Source: an uncultured Prevotella sp. (GTDB lineage: Bacteria > Bacteroidota > Bacteroidia > Bacteroidales > Bacteroidaceae). Taken from it: 64,000 bases of DNA. Positions 18,494 to 26,694 of the stretch are shown one piece after another. The position numbers and the translations under genes were made by a program. The stretch lies in the NCBI GenBank assembly GCA_947170725.1, contig CAMVUM010000015.1, positions 1 to 64,000 of the forward strand. The letters run 5' to 3'. Position 1 is the stretch's first letter. Each line of letters begins with the position of its first letter. The notes beneath the pieces were generated by a model that saw only the letters and a program-made list of their open reading frames with translations, was not told the origin of the DNA and ran no database searches.

Positions 18494-19573
18494 ATGAAAA
18501 TAACCCTTTTAGCCGGAATGCTCATGCTGGGCAGCATGGCATCGGCACAAACACAGATAAGCAAGTATCAGCCGGGAGTGACTCCCGAGGGTGCCGTATA
18601 TTTCCTTCCGAAGACCGCCTTGCGCATTGTTGTGCAGGTAGAGAAGACGACCTACACTCCCGGAGACTTTTCCAAATATGCCGAGAGGTATCTGCGCCTG
18701 AAAGACGTGGAAAAGGAACCGTCCGTAAGCTATAAGGTCAATAACATCAGCATGACCCCGTTTGGCGTTGCAGACACGACGAAATGCTATTCGGTGAAGT
18801 TCAATGCCAAAAACGCAACGGCCAACATGCAGATGGCCGACGACGGAACGCTGATGGCAATCAATGCCACTGCAACAGTGCCGGAGGAGCCGAGGAAGTT
18901 TGTTCCGGCTCCAAAGCCGCGTGCGGTCAACCCGCGGCAGTTCATGAGTGAGGAGATTCTTGCAGCAGGCAGCACGGCGAAGATGGCCGAACTGACCGCT
19001 CTCGAAATTTATGAAATACGCGACAGCAAGAACCAGCTGACCCGCGGGCAGGCCGATTTCATGCCCAAGGACGGCGAACAGATGCGCATCATGCTTGATC
19101 AGCTGTCCGCCCAGGACCAGGCACTGACACAGCTGTTCGCCGGAAAGACCGTCAGGGATACCGTTGAACATGTTTTCATCTATAATCCCGACCGCGAGGT
19201 CAGTCGTCAGGTGCTCTTCCGGCTGTCTTCCAAGTTGGGACTTGTTGACGCCGACGATTTCTCCGGCGCTCCGTTCTACATCAGTGTGGCCGACCTTCAC
19301 TCCGTTCCGCCTGCTGCTCCGGCTGGCGGTGACAGGAAAAAGAAGAAGGCGCAGCCTGTTGAGGACGGTATCTATGTCAATGTTCCTGGAAAAATCCGTG
19401 TCGACATAACCCGTGGCAATACGCCCATGGGCAGCTTTGAGGTTATGGCGGGACAGTTCGGACAAGTGGAACTGCTCAGCGGAGACTTGTTCAACAAACG
19501 ATTCACGACCCATCTGACGCTCAATCCCGTGACCGGTGGTGTGGCCAGACTGGAGGCTGAACAGCCGAAATAA
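18494..19573 (+). CDS. DUF4831 family secreted protein
   Basis: The 359-residue protein starts with a signal peptide (MKITLLAGMLMLGSMASAQ) and contains features of DUF4831, a Bacteroidota-specific family of unknown function: YFLPKTALRIVVQVEKTTYTPGDF followed by the KDVEKEPSVSYKV segment. It is probably periplasmic or surface-exposed. A Lys-rich stretch (GGDRKKKKAQP) lies near residue 280. It starts 67 bases after nnrD and may be co-transcribed. The function is not known. Confidence 0.8.
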   Translation: MKITLLAGMLMLGSMASAQTQISKYQPGVTPEGAVYFLPKTALRIVVQVEKTTYTPGDFSKYAERYLRLKDVEKEPSVSYKVNNISMTPFGVADTTKCYSVKFNAKNATANMQMADDGTLMAINATATVPEEPRKFVPAPKPRAVNPRQFMSEEILAAGSTAKMAELTALEIYEIRDSKNQLTRGQADFMPKDGEQMRIMLDQLSAQDQALTQLFAGKTVRDTVEHVFIYNPDREVSRQVLFRLSSKLGLVDADDFSGAPFYISVADLHSVPPAAPAGGDRKKKKAQPVEDGIYVNVPGKIRVDITRGNTPMGSFEVMAGQFGQVELLSGDLFNKRFTTHLTLNPVTGGVARLEAEQPK

Positions 19574-19600
19574 GTTAAGAATTAAGAGGTAAGAGTGCAG

Positions 19601-19696
19601 AAGTATGATTACCATTTGCAGGTTCAAAGAGAGTGCAACAGGATTATGTCTTTACTTTTTCCACAAAAACGAAGATGATAAAGGTAATCATACCTC
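19601..19696. repeat. 96-bp TIR element, copy 1
   Basis: The element starts at GTATGATTACC (19603) and ends with GGTAATCATACCTC (19683-19696), nearly exact inverted ends. The interior, with CAGGTTCAAAGAGAGTGCAA, closely matches copy 2 at 28203-28298. Both copies are flanked by short tracts of the type AGAGTGCAGA / CTCTTCACTC. No protein fits. Confidence 0.75.
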
Positions 19697-19755
19697 TTCA
19701 CTCATACTTCTGCGCTCTTCACTCACAACTCTTCGTTCACCATACAATAAAAAAA

Positions 19756-19773
19756 GCTCTCCTGCGGGAGAGC
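19756..19773 (-). terminator. Bidirectional terminator between DUF4831 and aldolase genes
   Basis: GCTCTCC (19756-19762) pairs exactly with GGAGAGC (19767-19773) around TGCG. An A-run precedes it and six T follow, so it works on paper for both convergent genes. It lies 28 bases after the aldolase stop. Confidence 0.85.
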
Positions 19774-19801
19774 CTTTTTTGTGATTGTATGGTTCTGTTT
19801 C

Positions 19802-20812
19802 TTAGTCCAGAACTGCGAGTTTGTTGTCGCTGCCGAGGACATTGACAATCTTGTGCTTGTACATTTCCTCCATGAGGTCACGTGCTGGACCGCAGTACTT
19901 GCGGGGGTCGAACTCTGCGGGCTTCTCGGCCAGGGTCTTGCGGACTGCGGCTGTGAAGGCCAGACGAGAGTCAGAGTCAATGTTGATCTTGCATACGGCG
20001 CTCTTGGAAGCCTTGCGGAGCTGCTCCTCGGGGATGCCGACTGCGTCGGGAAGTTTGCCGCCATACTGGTTGATTATGTCGACATACTCCTGAGGCACTG
20101 AAGAAGAGCCGTGGAGAACGATTGGGAAGCCGGGAAGCTTCTGCATGATTTCGTCCAGAATGTCGAAAGCGAGGGGCGGGGGAACGAGGCGGCCGGTCTT
20201 CGGGTCGCGTGTGCACTGCTCGGGCTTGAACTTGTAGGCACCGTGAGACGTACCTATGGAGATGGCCAGTGAGTCAACACCGGTCTTGGTAACGAAGTCG
20301 ATAACTTCTTCGGGTTTTGTGTAGTGAGACTCCTCTGATGCGACCTCATCCTCTACACCGGCCAGCACGCCGAGCTCTCCTTCCACGGTAACGTCGTGGG
20401 CGTGGGCGTATTCAACGACCTTCTTTGTCAGGGCTACGTTCTCGTCGTAGGGCAGGGAAGAACCGTCAATCATGACAGAAGAGAAGCCCATGTCTACGCA
20501 GCTCTTGCACAGCTCGAAGCTGTCGCCGTGGTCCAGATGGAGCACAACCTCTGGAGCCTTGCAGCCCAGTTCCTTGGCGTATTCCACAGCACCCTGTGCC
20601 ATATACTGGAGGAGGGTCTGGTTAGCGTAGTTGCGCGCACCCTTCGATACCTGAAGTATAACCGGTGACTTGAGCTCTGATGATGCCTTGATGATGGCCT
20701 GGAGCTGCTCCATGTTGTTGAAGTTGAAAGCGGGGATTGCGTAACCGCCGTTGATGGCTTTGCTGAACATGTCTTTTGTGTTCACAAGACCCAATGTTTT
20801 GTAACTTGCCAT
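19802..20812 (-). CDS. fba: Class II fructose-bisphosphate aldolase
   Basis: This glycolytic and gluconeogenic enzyme cleaves fructose 1,6-bisphosphate. The 336-residue protein has the class II zinc motif VVLHLDHGDS, the DGSSLPYDENV loop, the VEGELGVLAGVED region and a second zinc/phosphate segment IVLHGSSSVP. ISIGTSHGAYKF is also typical. Codon use is strongly biased, as expected of a highly expressed gene. A promoter matching both -33 and -7 elements lies upstream. Confidence 0.96.
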   Translation of the reverse strand: MASYKTLGLVNTKDMFSKAINGGYAIPAFNFNNMEQLQAIIKASSELKSPVILQVSKGARNYANQTLLQYMAQGAVEYAKELGCKAPEVVLHLDHGDSFELCKSCVDMGFSSVMIDGSSLPYDENVALTKKVVEYAHAHDVTVEGELGVLAGVEDEVASEESHYTKPEEVIDFVTKTGVDSLAISIGTSHGAYKFKPEQCTRDPKTGRLVPPPLAFDILDEIMQKLPGFPIVLHGSSSVPQEYVDIINQYGGKLPDAVGIPEEQLRKASKSAVCKINIDSDSRLAFTAAVRKTLAEKPAEFDPRKYCGPARDLMEEMYKHKIVNVLGSDNKLAVLD

Positions 20813-20871
20813 AAATCTGATTTATATATTTATTGTTAATTAGAAACTTGCTTTGTTTATTTCCACGACCG

Positions 20872-20902
20872 CAAAGTTAGTATTTTAATTTGTCAACGGC
20901 AA
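20872..20902 (-). promoter_or_regulatory. Promoter of fba (minus strand)
   Basis: On the minus strand TTGC is followed after about 20 bases by TAACTTTG (20872-20879), the full Bacteroidota pattern. It lies about 60 bases before the aldolase ATG. Between this and the plus-strand promoter at 21233 the gap (20903-21232) shows no gene or repeat. Confidence 0.7.
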
Positions 20903-21232
20903 GCGTTACCTTGGATTTTTGTCCTGCGGAAGCGGTAAAAAATGCTAATCTGTGGCCGTTGGCGGCCGTTATCTTTAAAAATGACAAACACACTTTGCAA
21001 CGCGGGCGGTTTTTTAACTCAATACTGGGTTTTAGAGGTGTAAATCTGTTATGGCATCATCTCCGGTATATCGTTTGCGGCCTTCAGGCATTTCCGTTCC
21101 ACAGCCATAATACCGAAGTTTGAGGACTCCTGCGGCAGCCTTCCTGCTGCTATTTTGGTCCTGCTGGGGTGACATAAGTTAATTATATACTTATTACAAT
21201 GTAACAACGGTGATTTTTTGCTGAAAAATATG

Positions 21233-21262
21233 TTGCGCTGTCCGTGCTTTTTTGTAACTTTG
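21233..21262 (+). promoter_or_regulatory. Promoter of the IMP cyclohydrolase gene
   Basis: TTG at 21233-21235 and TAACTTTG at 21255-21262 are separated by 19 bases, matching the Bacteroidota consensus. The expected start is near 21269, giving a leader of about 35 bases. Confidence 0.75.
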
Positions 21263-21303
21263 CATCCTCACATTAAATAGAATAATGCATTATAATAATT
21301 ATT

Positions 21304-21897
21304 ATGGCTGAAACAAAGAAGATAAAGACCGCGCTCATCTCGGTTTTCCACAAGGACGGACTGGAGGAGCTGCTCAAGAAGCTCAATGAAGAGGGTGTGA
21401 AATTCCTGTCGACGGGAGGAACACAGACATTCATCGAATCGCTGGGCTATGAATGTGGCAAGGTAGAGGACGTTACGACCTATCCGTCAATCCTCGGCGG
21501 ACGCGTGAAGACGCTCCATCCCAAAGTGTTCGGAGGTATTCTCGGACGTCGCGACAATGATGGCGACCGCGAGCAGATGGCTAAGTATGAAATTCCGGAG
21601 ATTGACCTCGTCATTGTTGACCTCTATCCATTTGAGGATACTGTGGCAAGCGGTGCTTCAGACGCTGACATCATCGAGAAAATCGACATAGGCGGAATCT
21701 CGTTGATTCGTGCCGGAGCGAAGAACTTCAAGGACGTTGTCATCGTGCCGAGCAAAGCCGAATACGGCGTGCTGCTGGACATCCTCAACAAGAAAGGTGC
21801 CGAGACCGACATTGAAGATCGCCGCATGTTCGCAACACGCGCCTTCGGTGTGAGCAGCCACTACGACACAGCGATACACGCGTGGTTCAGTAAGTAA
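21304..21897 (+). CDS. purH: IMP cyclohydrolase (stand-alone N-terminal half of PurH)
   Basis: This enzyme closes FAICAR to IMP, the last step of purine synthesis. The 197 residues cover only the methylglyoxal-synthase-like domain of PurH: KIKTALISVFHKDGLEELL, STGGTQTFIESLG, VEDVTTYPSILGGRVKTLHPKVFGG, DLVIVDLYPFEDTV, EKIDIGGISLIRAGAKN. The gene ends with a normal stop after the domain. The missing AICAR transformylase half is a separate gene at 44700-45881. A promoter lies directly upstream. Confidence 0.93.
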   Translation: MAETKKIKTALISVFHKDGLEELLKKLNEEGVKFLSTGGTQTFIESLGYECGKVEDVTTYPSILGGRVKTLHPKVFGGILGRRDNDGDREQMAKYEIPEIDLVIVDLYPFEDTVASGASDADIIEKIDIGGISLIRAGAKNFKDVVIVPSKAEYGVLLDILNKKGAETDIEDRRMFATRAFGVSSHYDTAIHAWFSK

Positions 21898-21915
21898 TTA
21901 CGGATTTTGACTTAT

Positions 21916-22192
21916 GGATTTTGAATTGTCGGGCTGCGCCCGATTATGAATTTGAAAATTACGAATTATTGCGCAGGCACTTCTTCGTGGTTGACAGTAA
22001 TAAAGTCTATTGGGAATGTAAGTGACGTTAAGGCGTCAATCTATAATCAAGGCGTTAAAGTCTAATTAAGGTGTTAATGTCTATTGGAGAAATAGATGAC
22101 AATATTAAGGCGTTGTCATTTCGTCGTGAATCACAGAGGTAATTCGTAATTTCCTAATTCATAATCGGGCGCAGTCCGACAATTCAAAATCC
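21916..22192. repeat. 277-bp inverted-repeat element between purH(N) and mreB
   Basis: Arms of 52 bases at 21916-21967 and 22141-22192 are inverted copies with about three or four mismatches. Each arm contains its own small palindrome around GGGCTGCGCCC. The 173-base interior has a degenerate 19-base tandem unit starting AAGGCGT at 22030, 22049 and 22068. No coding potential is seen. It could be a non-autonomous mobile element or a large transcript hairpin. Confidence 0.7.
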
Positions 22193-22221
22193 GTAACTCG
22201 TAACTCAATATATAAAGTATT

Positions 22222-23244
22222 ATGGGATTTTTTTCGTTTGTCCAGGAGATTGCCATGGACTTGGGAACGGCCAACACAATCATCATCAGTGATGACAAGA
22301 TTGTTGTTGACGAGCCGTCCGTAGTGGCGCTGGACCGTCGCACGGACAAGATGATTGCCGTCGGCGGCAAGGCCAAGCTGATGTATGAGAAGACAAACAA
22401 CAACATACGAACCATCCGCCCGCTGAGAGACGGTGTTATCGCCGATTTCTCCGCCTGCGAGCAGATGATGCGCGGACTTATCAAGATGGTTCATACGGGA
22501 AACCGTCTTTTTTCGCCCTCGCTCCGTATGGTCATCGGTGTGCCATCGGGTTCGACCGAAGTGGAGTTGCGCGCCGTGCGTGACTCGGCCGAACATGCCG
22601 ACGGACGCGACGTTTATCTGATTTTCGAGCCTATGGCCGCAGCCATCGGTATCGGCATCGACGTCGAGGCACCGGAGGGAAACATGATTGTCGATATAGG
22701 CGGCGGCTCGACCGAGATTGCCGTAATCTCGCTCGGAGGAATTGTCTGCAACAACTCCATCCGTATTGCCGGTGACGACCTCACGGCTGACATACAGGAG
22801 TATATGAGCCGCCAGCACAACGTTAAGGTCAGCGAACGTATGGCCGAGCGTATCAAGATTCATGTAGGCTCGGCTCTGACCGACCTCGGCGATGAGGCTC
22901 CGGAAGACTATGTCGTTCACGGACCGAACCGCATCACGGCCCTGCCGATGGAGGTGCCTGTCTGCTATCAGGAGATTGCCCACTGTCTTGACAAGACCGT
23001 GGCCAAGATTGAGAGCGCCGTGCTTTCGGCTCTTGAGAACACGCCGCCGGAAATCTACGCCGACATCGTCAAGAACGGTATCTACCTGAGTGGCGGCGGT
23101 GCGCTGCTGCGCGGACTGAGCAAGCGTCTGACGGACAAGATAAACATCCAGTTCCATGTGGCCGAAGACCCGCTCCACAGCGTGGCCCGTGGAGCCGGCA
23201 TTGCCCTGAAGAACGTCGACCGCTTCTCGTTCCTGATGAGATGA
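22222..23244 (+). CDS. mreB: Rod shape-determining protein MreB
   Basis: MreB is the actin-like filament protein that guides side-wall synthesis. The 340-residue protein has phosphate-1 MDLGTANTIII, the IGVPSGSTEVE segment, phosphate-2 NMIVDIGGGSTEIAVIS and the adenosine motif YLSGGGALLRGL. It heads the operon mreB-mreC-mreD-mrdA-rodA. The 277-bp inverted-repeat element ends 29 bases upstream, so the promoter either lies within it or further back. Confidence 0.97.
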   Translation: MGFFSFVQEIAMDLGTANTIIISDDKIVVDEPSVVALDRRTDKMIAVGGKAKLMYEKTNNNIRTIRPLRDGVIADFSACEQMMRGLIKMVHTGNRLFSPSLRMVIGVPSGSTEVELRAVRDSAEHADGRDVYLIFEPMAAAIGIGIDVEAPEGNMIVDIGGGSTEIAVISLGGIVCNNSIRIAGDDLTADIQEYMSRQHNVKVSERMAERIKIHVGSALTDLGDEAPEDYVVHGPNRITALPMEVPVCYQEIAHCLDKTVAKIESAVLSALENTPPEIYADIVKNGIYLSGGGALLRGLSKRLTDKINIQFHVAEDPLHSVARGAGIALKNVDRFSFLMR

Positions 23245-23449
23245 TCGTTCTGTAACTTCAGGCTTTTAACTTTAAACTTTATGATTACCCCTGCGGTACC
23301 GCGCATTGTGCATCGTCGTTGTACATTGTGCGGCCGTAGTCGTATCGGTGGACGCGGTGTCGGCATTAAGTGGATTTGATACGTAGCCGCACGGATAAAT
23401 TATGAAGTTTCAAGTTTGTAAGTAATAAATAATAAGTAATAAATCCTTC

Positions 23450-24316
23450 GTGCGTAACCTTCTGGATTTCCTGACAAAGCACAGCCATTGGATACTCTTT
23501 GCCGTCCTTGAGCTGATAAGCGTGGTGCTGCTGTTCCAGTACAACAGCTACCAGGGCAGCGTGTGGGTCACCTCGGCCAATGCCATGACCGGAAAGATTT
23601 ATGAGTGGGACTCTGCCGTTGAGTCATTCTTTTCGCTGACAAAGATCAACGAGAGCCTGACCCTGCGCAATTTCTATCTCGAACGGCAGGTCAACCAGCT
23701 GTCGCACCTCTATGCTGAAGCCACCGGTGACACCGTCGCCGCCAAGCGTGAGGACATGGAGACGCTGGGCCGCTATCAGCTGACGCCGGCAAAGGTCATC
23801 GGCTGCACGCTCGACCGCGACGACAATCTGATAACCATCGACAAGGGACGCGCCGACGGCATTGCCGCCGACATGGGTGTGGCCTGCGGGCTGGGCGTCG
23901 TCGGTGTGGTCTATATGACCTCCGAGCATTATTCGATAGTCCTGCCCGTGCTGAATGTCCGTTCGCGCATAAGCTGCACGATACGCAAGCGCGGATATTT
24001 CGGTTATCTGCGCTGGAGCGGCGGCGACCCGACCATAGCCTACGTCGAGGACATCCCGCGGCATGCCCACTTCAAACTGGGCGACTGGGTGGAGACCAAC
24101 GGCTATTCATCGATATTCCCCCAGGGCGTGCCCGTGGGCAAAATCCTTCAGGTCTACAATTCCCGCGACGGACTGTCCTACCGCCTGAAAATCCATCTGG
24201 CCACCGACTTCGGGCGTCTGCGCGACGTCTACGTTATCAGCGACCGGACCATCGCCGAGCGCTCGCGGCTTATGGAAGCCGCCCGTGACTCGCTGCAGGG
24301 GAAGCCGCGGAAATAG
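23450..24316 (+). CDS. mreC: Rod shape-determining protein MreC
   Basis: MreC is a periplasmic scaffold with one N-terminal membrane helix (about residues 12-32), a coiled-coil segment (about 65-90) and the beta-rich MreC domain (about 110-270; TIDKGRADGIAADMGV, GLGVVGVV). Length is 288 residues. The start is a GTG at 23450 (Met-Arg-Asn-Leu-Leu-Asp); no in-frame ATG lies near and the N-terminus matches the family. The 205 bases between mreB and mreC hold AT-rich short inverted repeats but no recognised terminator. Confidence 0.93.
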   Translation: MRNLLDFLTKHSHWILFAVLELISVVLLFQYNSYQGSVWVTSANAMTGKIYEWDSAVESFFSLTKINESLTLRNFYLERQVNQLSHLYAEATGDTVAAKREDMETLGRYQLTPAKVIGCTLDRDDNLITIDKGRADGIAADMGVACGLGVVGVVYMTSEHYSIVLPVLNVRSRISCTIRKRGYFGYLRWSGGDPTIAYVEDIPRHAHFKLGDWVETNGYSSIFPQGVPVGKILQVYNSRDGLSYRLKIHLATDFGRLRDVYVISDRTIAERSRLMEAARDSLQGKPRK

Positions 24317-24355
24317 GGAACGGCTCCGTAATTCCTTAACTCCTAAAAGAAAGAT

Positions 24356-24856
24356 ATGCCCCTCAATCTGATAAAGAGACTTCTTGGTGCTGCCGCACTG
24401 TGTCTGGTGCAGGCACTGGTGTTCAACCGAATCCATCTGTTCGGCTGCGCCACACCATTATTATATATATATATGGTGCTGACGTTTCCCCACGATTATC
24501 CCCGATGGGGCGTCATGCTGTGGGGCTTCCTGCTCGGACTGACTGTCGACACGTTCTCCAATACCCCTGGCGTGGCCTCGGCGTCGCTAACACTCGTGGC
24601 CGCCATACAGCCGGGCTTTTTCAATCTGTTCCTTCAGCGTGATGCACCGGAGGACACGGCGCCTTCGGCCGGTACTATGGGCATGGCGAAGTTCGCTTTC
24701 TACGCCACAGTGCTCGTTCTGCTCTACTGTTTGTGTTTCTTCACATTGGAAATGTTCTGCTTCTTCCATTGGGCACATTGGTTGAAGTGTATCGGAGGAA
24801 GCACACTGTTGACATTGATACTAATACTCACCATAGAGAGCGTCAGGAAGAAGTGA
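24356..24856 (+). CDS. mreD: Rod shape-determining protein MreD
   Basis: MreD is a small inner-membrane partner of MreC in the elongation complex. The 166 residues form about five hydrophobic segments, with the family-like LVFNRIHLFGCATPLLYIY at about 20-38 and GFLLGLTVDTFSNTPG. It starts 39 bases after mreC and its TGA overlaps the GTG start of mrdA. Confidence 0.9.
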   Translation: MPLNLIKRLLGAAALCLVQALVFNRIHLFGCATPLLYIYMVLTFPHDYPRWGVMLWGFLLGLTVDTFSNTPGVASASLTLVAAIQPGFFNLFLQRDAPEDTAPSAGTMGMAKFAFYATVLVLLYCLCFFTLEMFCFFHWAHWLKCIGGSTLLTLILILTIESVRKK

Positions 24857-26694
24857 AGGACTACGGACTTGAGAACAGACGCTTTGTCGTCGGAGGTGTG
24901 GCCATCGCCATCGTGCTGGTCTATATCGTGCGCCTGTTCTTTCTTCAGCTTATGAGCGACGACTATAAGAAGAACGCTGACTCCAACGCCTTTTTCAAGA
25001 AGATTGAATATCCCTCGCGCGGTGTGATAACCGATCGCAACGGAAAGTTGCTGGTCTACAATCAGCCCGCCTACGACATCATGGTCGTGACGCGCGAGGC
25101 ACGCGGAAGGACCGACACAACGGAATTGTGTCAGGCTTTGGGCATAACCCGCGAGTTCTTCATCGAGCGCATGGAGAAAATCAAGCGCACGCCGGGATAT
25201 TCGCCGTTCACGCAGCAGATGTTCATGAGCCAGCTCTCCGACAAGGAGTTCAGCATGTTTCAGGAAAAGATATTCCGCTTTCCCGGTTTCTACATACAGC
25301 GCCGCAGCATACGTCAATATCAGTATCCATACGCCGCCCACGTCTTGGGCGATATGGCCGAGGTGTCGCCGGCCGACATCGAGGAAGATGACTACTATCA
25401 GCCGGGCGACTATATCGGCAAGCTGGGCGTTGAACGTAGCTACGAGCAGAAGCTGCGCGGGGAGAAAGGAATACAGATTCTGCTGCGTGACGCCCACGGC
25501 CGGGTGCAAGGCAGCTATCAGAACGGTGCTTTCGACCGTCGTCCCGTGGCCGGAAAGAACCTCACTCTCAGTCTCGATCTCGAACTTCAGGCTCTCGGCG
25601 AGCGTCTGTTGGAAGGCAAGATAGGCAGCATCGTTGCCATCGAACCGTCCACGGGAGAAGTCCTTTGCATGGTGTCGTCGCCGACATACGACCCACGCAT
25701 CATGGTCGGACGTCAGCGAAGCAAGAATCATTCCATGCTCGTCCGCGACTCGTGGAAACCGCTGCTCAATCGCAGTATCATGGGACTTTATCCCCCCGGC
25801 TCCACCTTCAAGACCACTCAGGCACTGACATTCCTCAATGAAGGAGTCATTTCGCCCGGAACGGCATTCTCATGCAATCGCGGCTTCAACTTCCGCGGCC
25901 TCCACGTCGGCTGCCACGGCCATAGTTCGCCGTTGGCGCTGGTTGACGCCATCACCACGTCATGCAACGGCTATTTCTGCTGGGGACTCTATTATATGAT
26001 AGGAAGCAAGTCGAAATACGGCAGCGTCCAGAACGCCATGAACCGCTGGCGCGACTATATGGTCAGCATGGGGTTCGGCTACCGTCTCGGGATAGACCTG
26101 CCTGGAGAGAAGCGCGGTCTTATCCCCAATGCAGACTTTTATGATGAGGCTTACCGGAAGTCGTGGAACGGACTGACCATCATAAGTATATCCATCGGTC
26201 AGGGTGAGGTCAACGCCACCCCGCTGCAGATTGCCAATCTCGGTGCGACAATCGCCAACCGCGGCTACTACTATGTTCCTCATGTTGTGAAGCGGATTGA
26301 GGGTGAGGCGCTCGACACTACATACACCCGCCGCCGCTACACCATGGCCGGCCGGTCGGCTTATGAGACGGTGGTGGCAGGTATGCGCGGCGCCGTCGTG
26401 AAGGGAACCTGCCGCGCTGCCAACCGGTCCGACTACGAGGTGTGCGGCAAGACCGGAACGGCCCAGAACCGCGGACACGACCACTCGGTTTTCATGGGAT
26501 TTGCCCCTAAGGACGATCCGAAGATAGCAATCGCCGTCTATGTTGAGAACGGAGGATGGGGAGCAGACTACGGTGTGCCGCTCGGTTCGCTGATGATGGA
26601 ACAGTATATCAATGGTAAACTATCGGAAGAGTCGGAACGCAAGGCCGAGGAATTCCGGCAAAGACGTATCGCGTATGGCACAAGGAACAGATAA
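24853..26694 (+). CDS. mrdA: Penicillin-binding protein 2 (elongation transpeptidase)
   Basis: PBP2 cross-links new wall during elongation, together with RodA. After one membrane helix (about residues 10-30) come the PBP dimerisation region and a transpeptidase domain with GSTFK (catalytic Ser), TTSCNGYF (SxN) and CGKTGTAQN (KTG). The frame is open from 24733, but the GTG at 24853 overlaps the mreD stop in a GTGA junction and gives the expected short cytoplasmic N-terminus. Length is 613 residues. The end overlaps rodA by 20 bases. Confidence 0.95.
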   Translation: MKDYGLENRRFVVGGVAIAIVLVYIVRLFFLQLMSDDYKKNADSNAFFKKIEYPSRGVITDRNGKLLVYNQPAYDIMVVTREARGRTDTTELCQALGITREFFIERMEKIKRTPGYSPFTQQMFMSQLSDKEFSMFQEKIFRFPGFYIQRRSIRQYQYPYAAHVLGDMAEVSPADIEEDDYYQPGDYIGKLGVERSYEQKLRGEKGIQILLRDAHGRVQGSYQNGAFDRRPVAGKNLTLSLDLELQALGERLLEGKIGSIVAIEPSTGEVLCMVSSPTYDPRIMVGRQRSKNHSMLVRDSWKPLLNRSIMGLYPPGSTFKTTQALTFLNEGVISPGTAFSCNRGFNFRGLHVGCHGHSSPLALVDAITTSCNGYFCWGLYYMIGSKSKYGSVQNAMNRWRDYMVSMGFGYRLGIDLPGEKRGLIPNADFYDEAYRKSWNGLTIISISIGQGEVNATPLQIANLGATIANRGYYYVPHVVKRIEGEALDTTYTRRRYTMAGRSAYETVVAGMRGAVVKGTCRAANRSDYEVCGKTGTAQNRGHDHSVFMGFAPKDDPKIAIAVYVENGGWGADYGVPLGSLMMEQYINGKLSEESERKAEEFRQRRIAYGTRNR

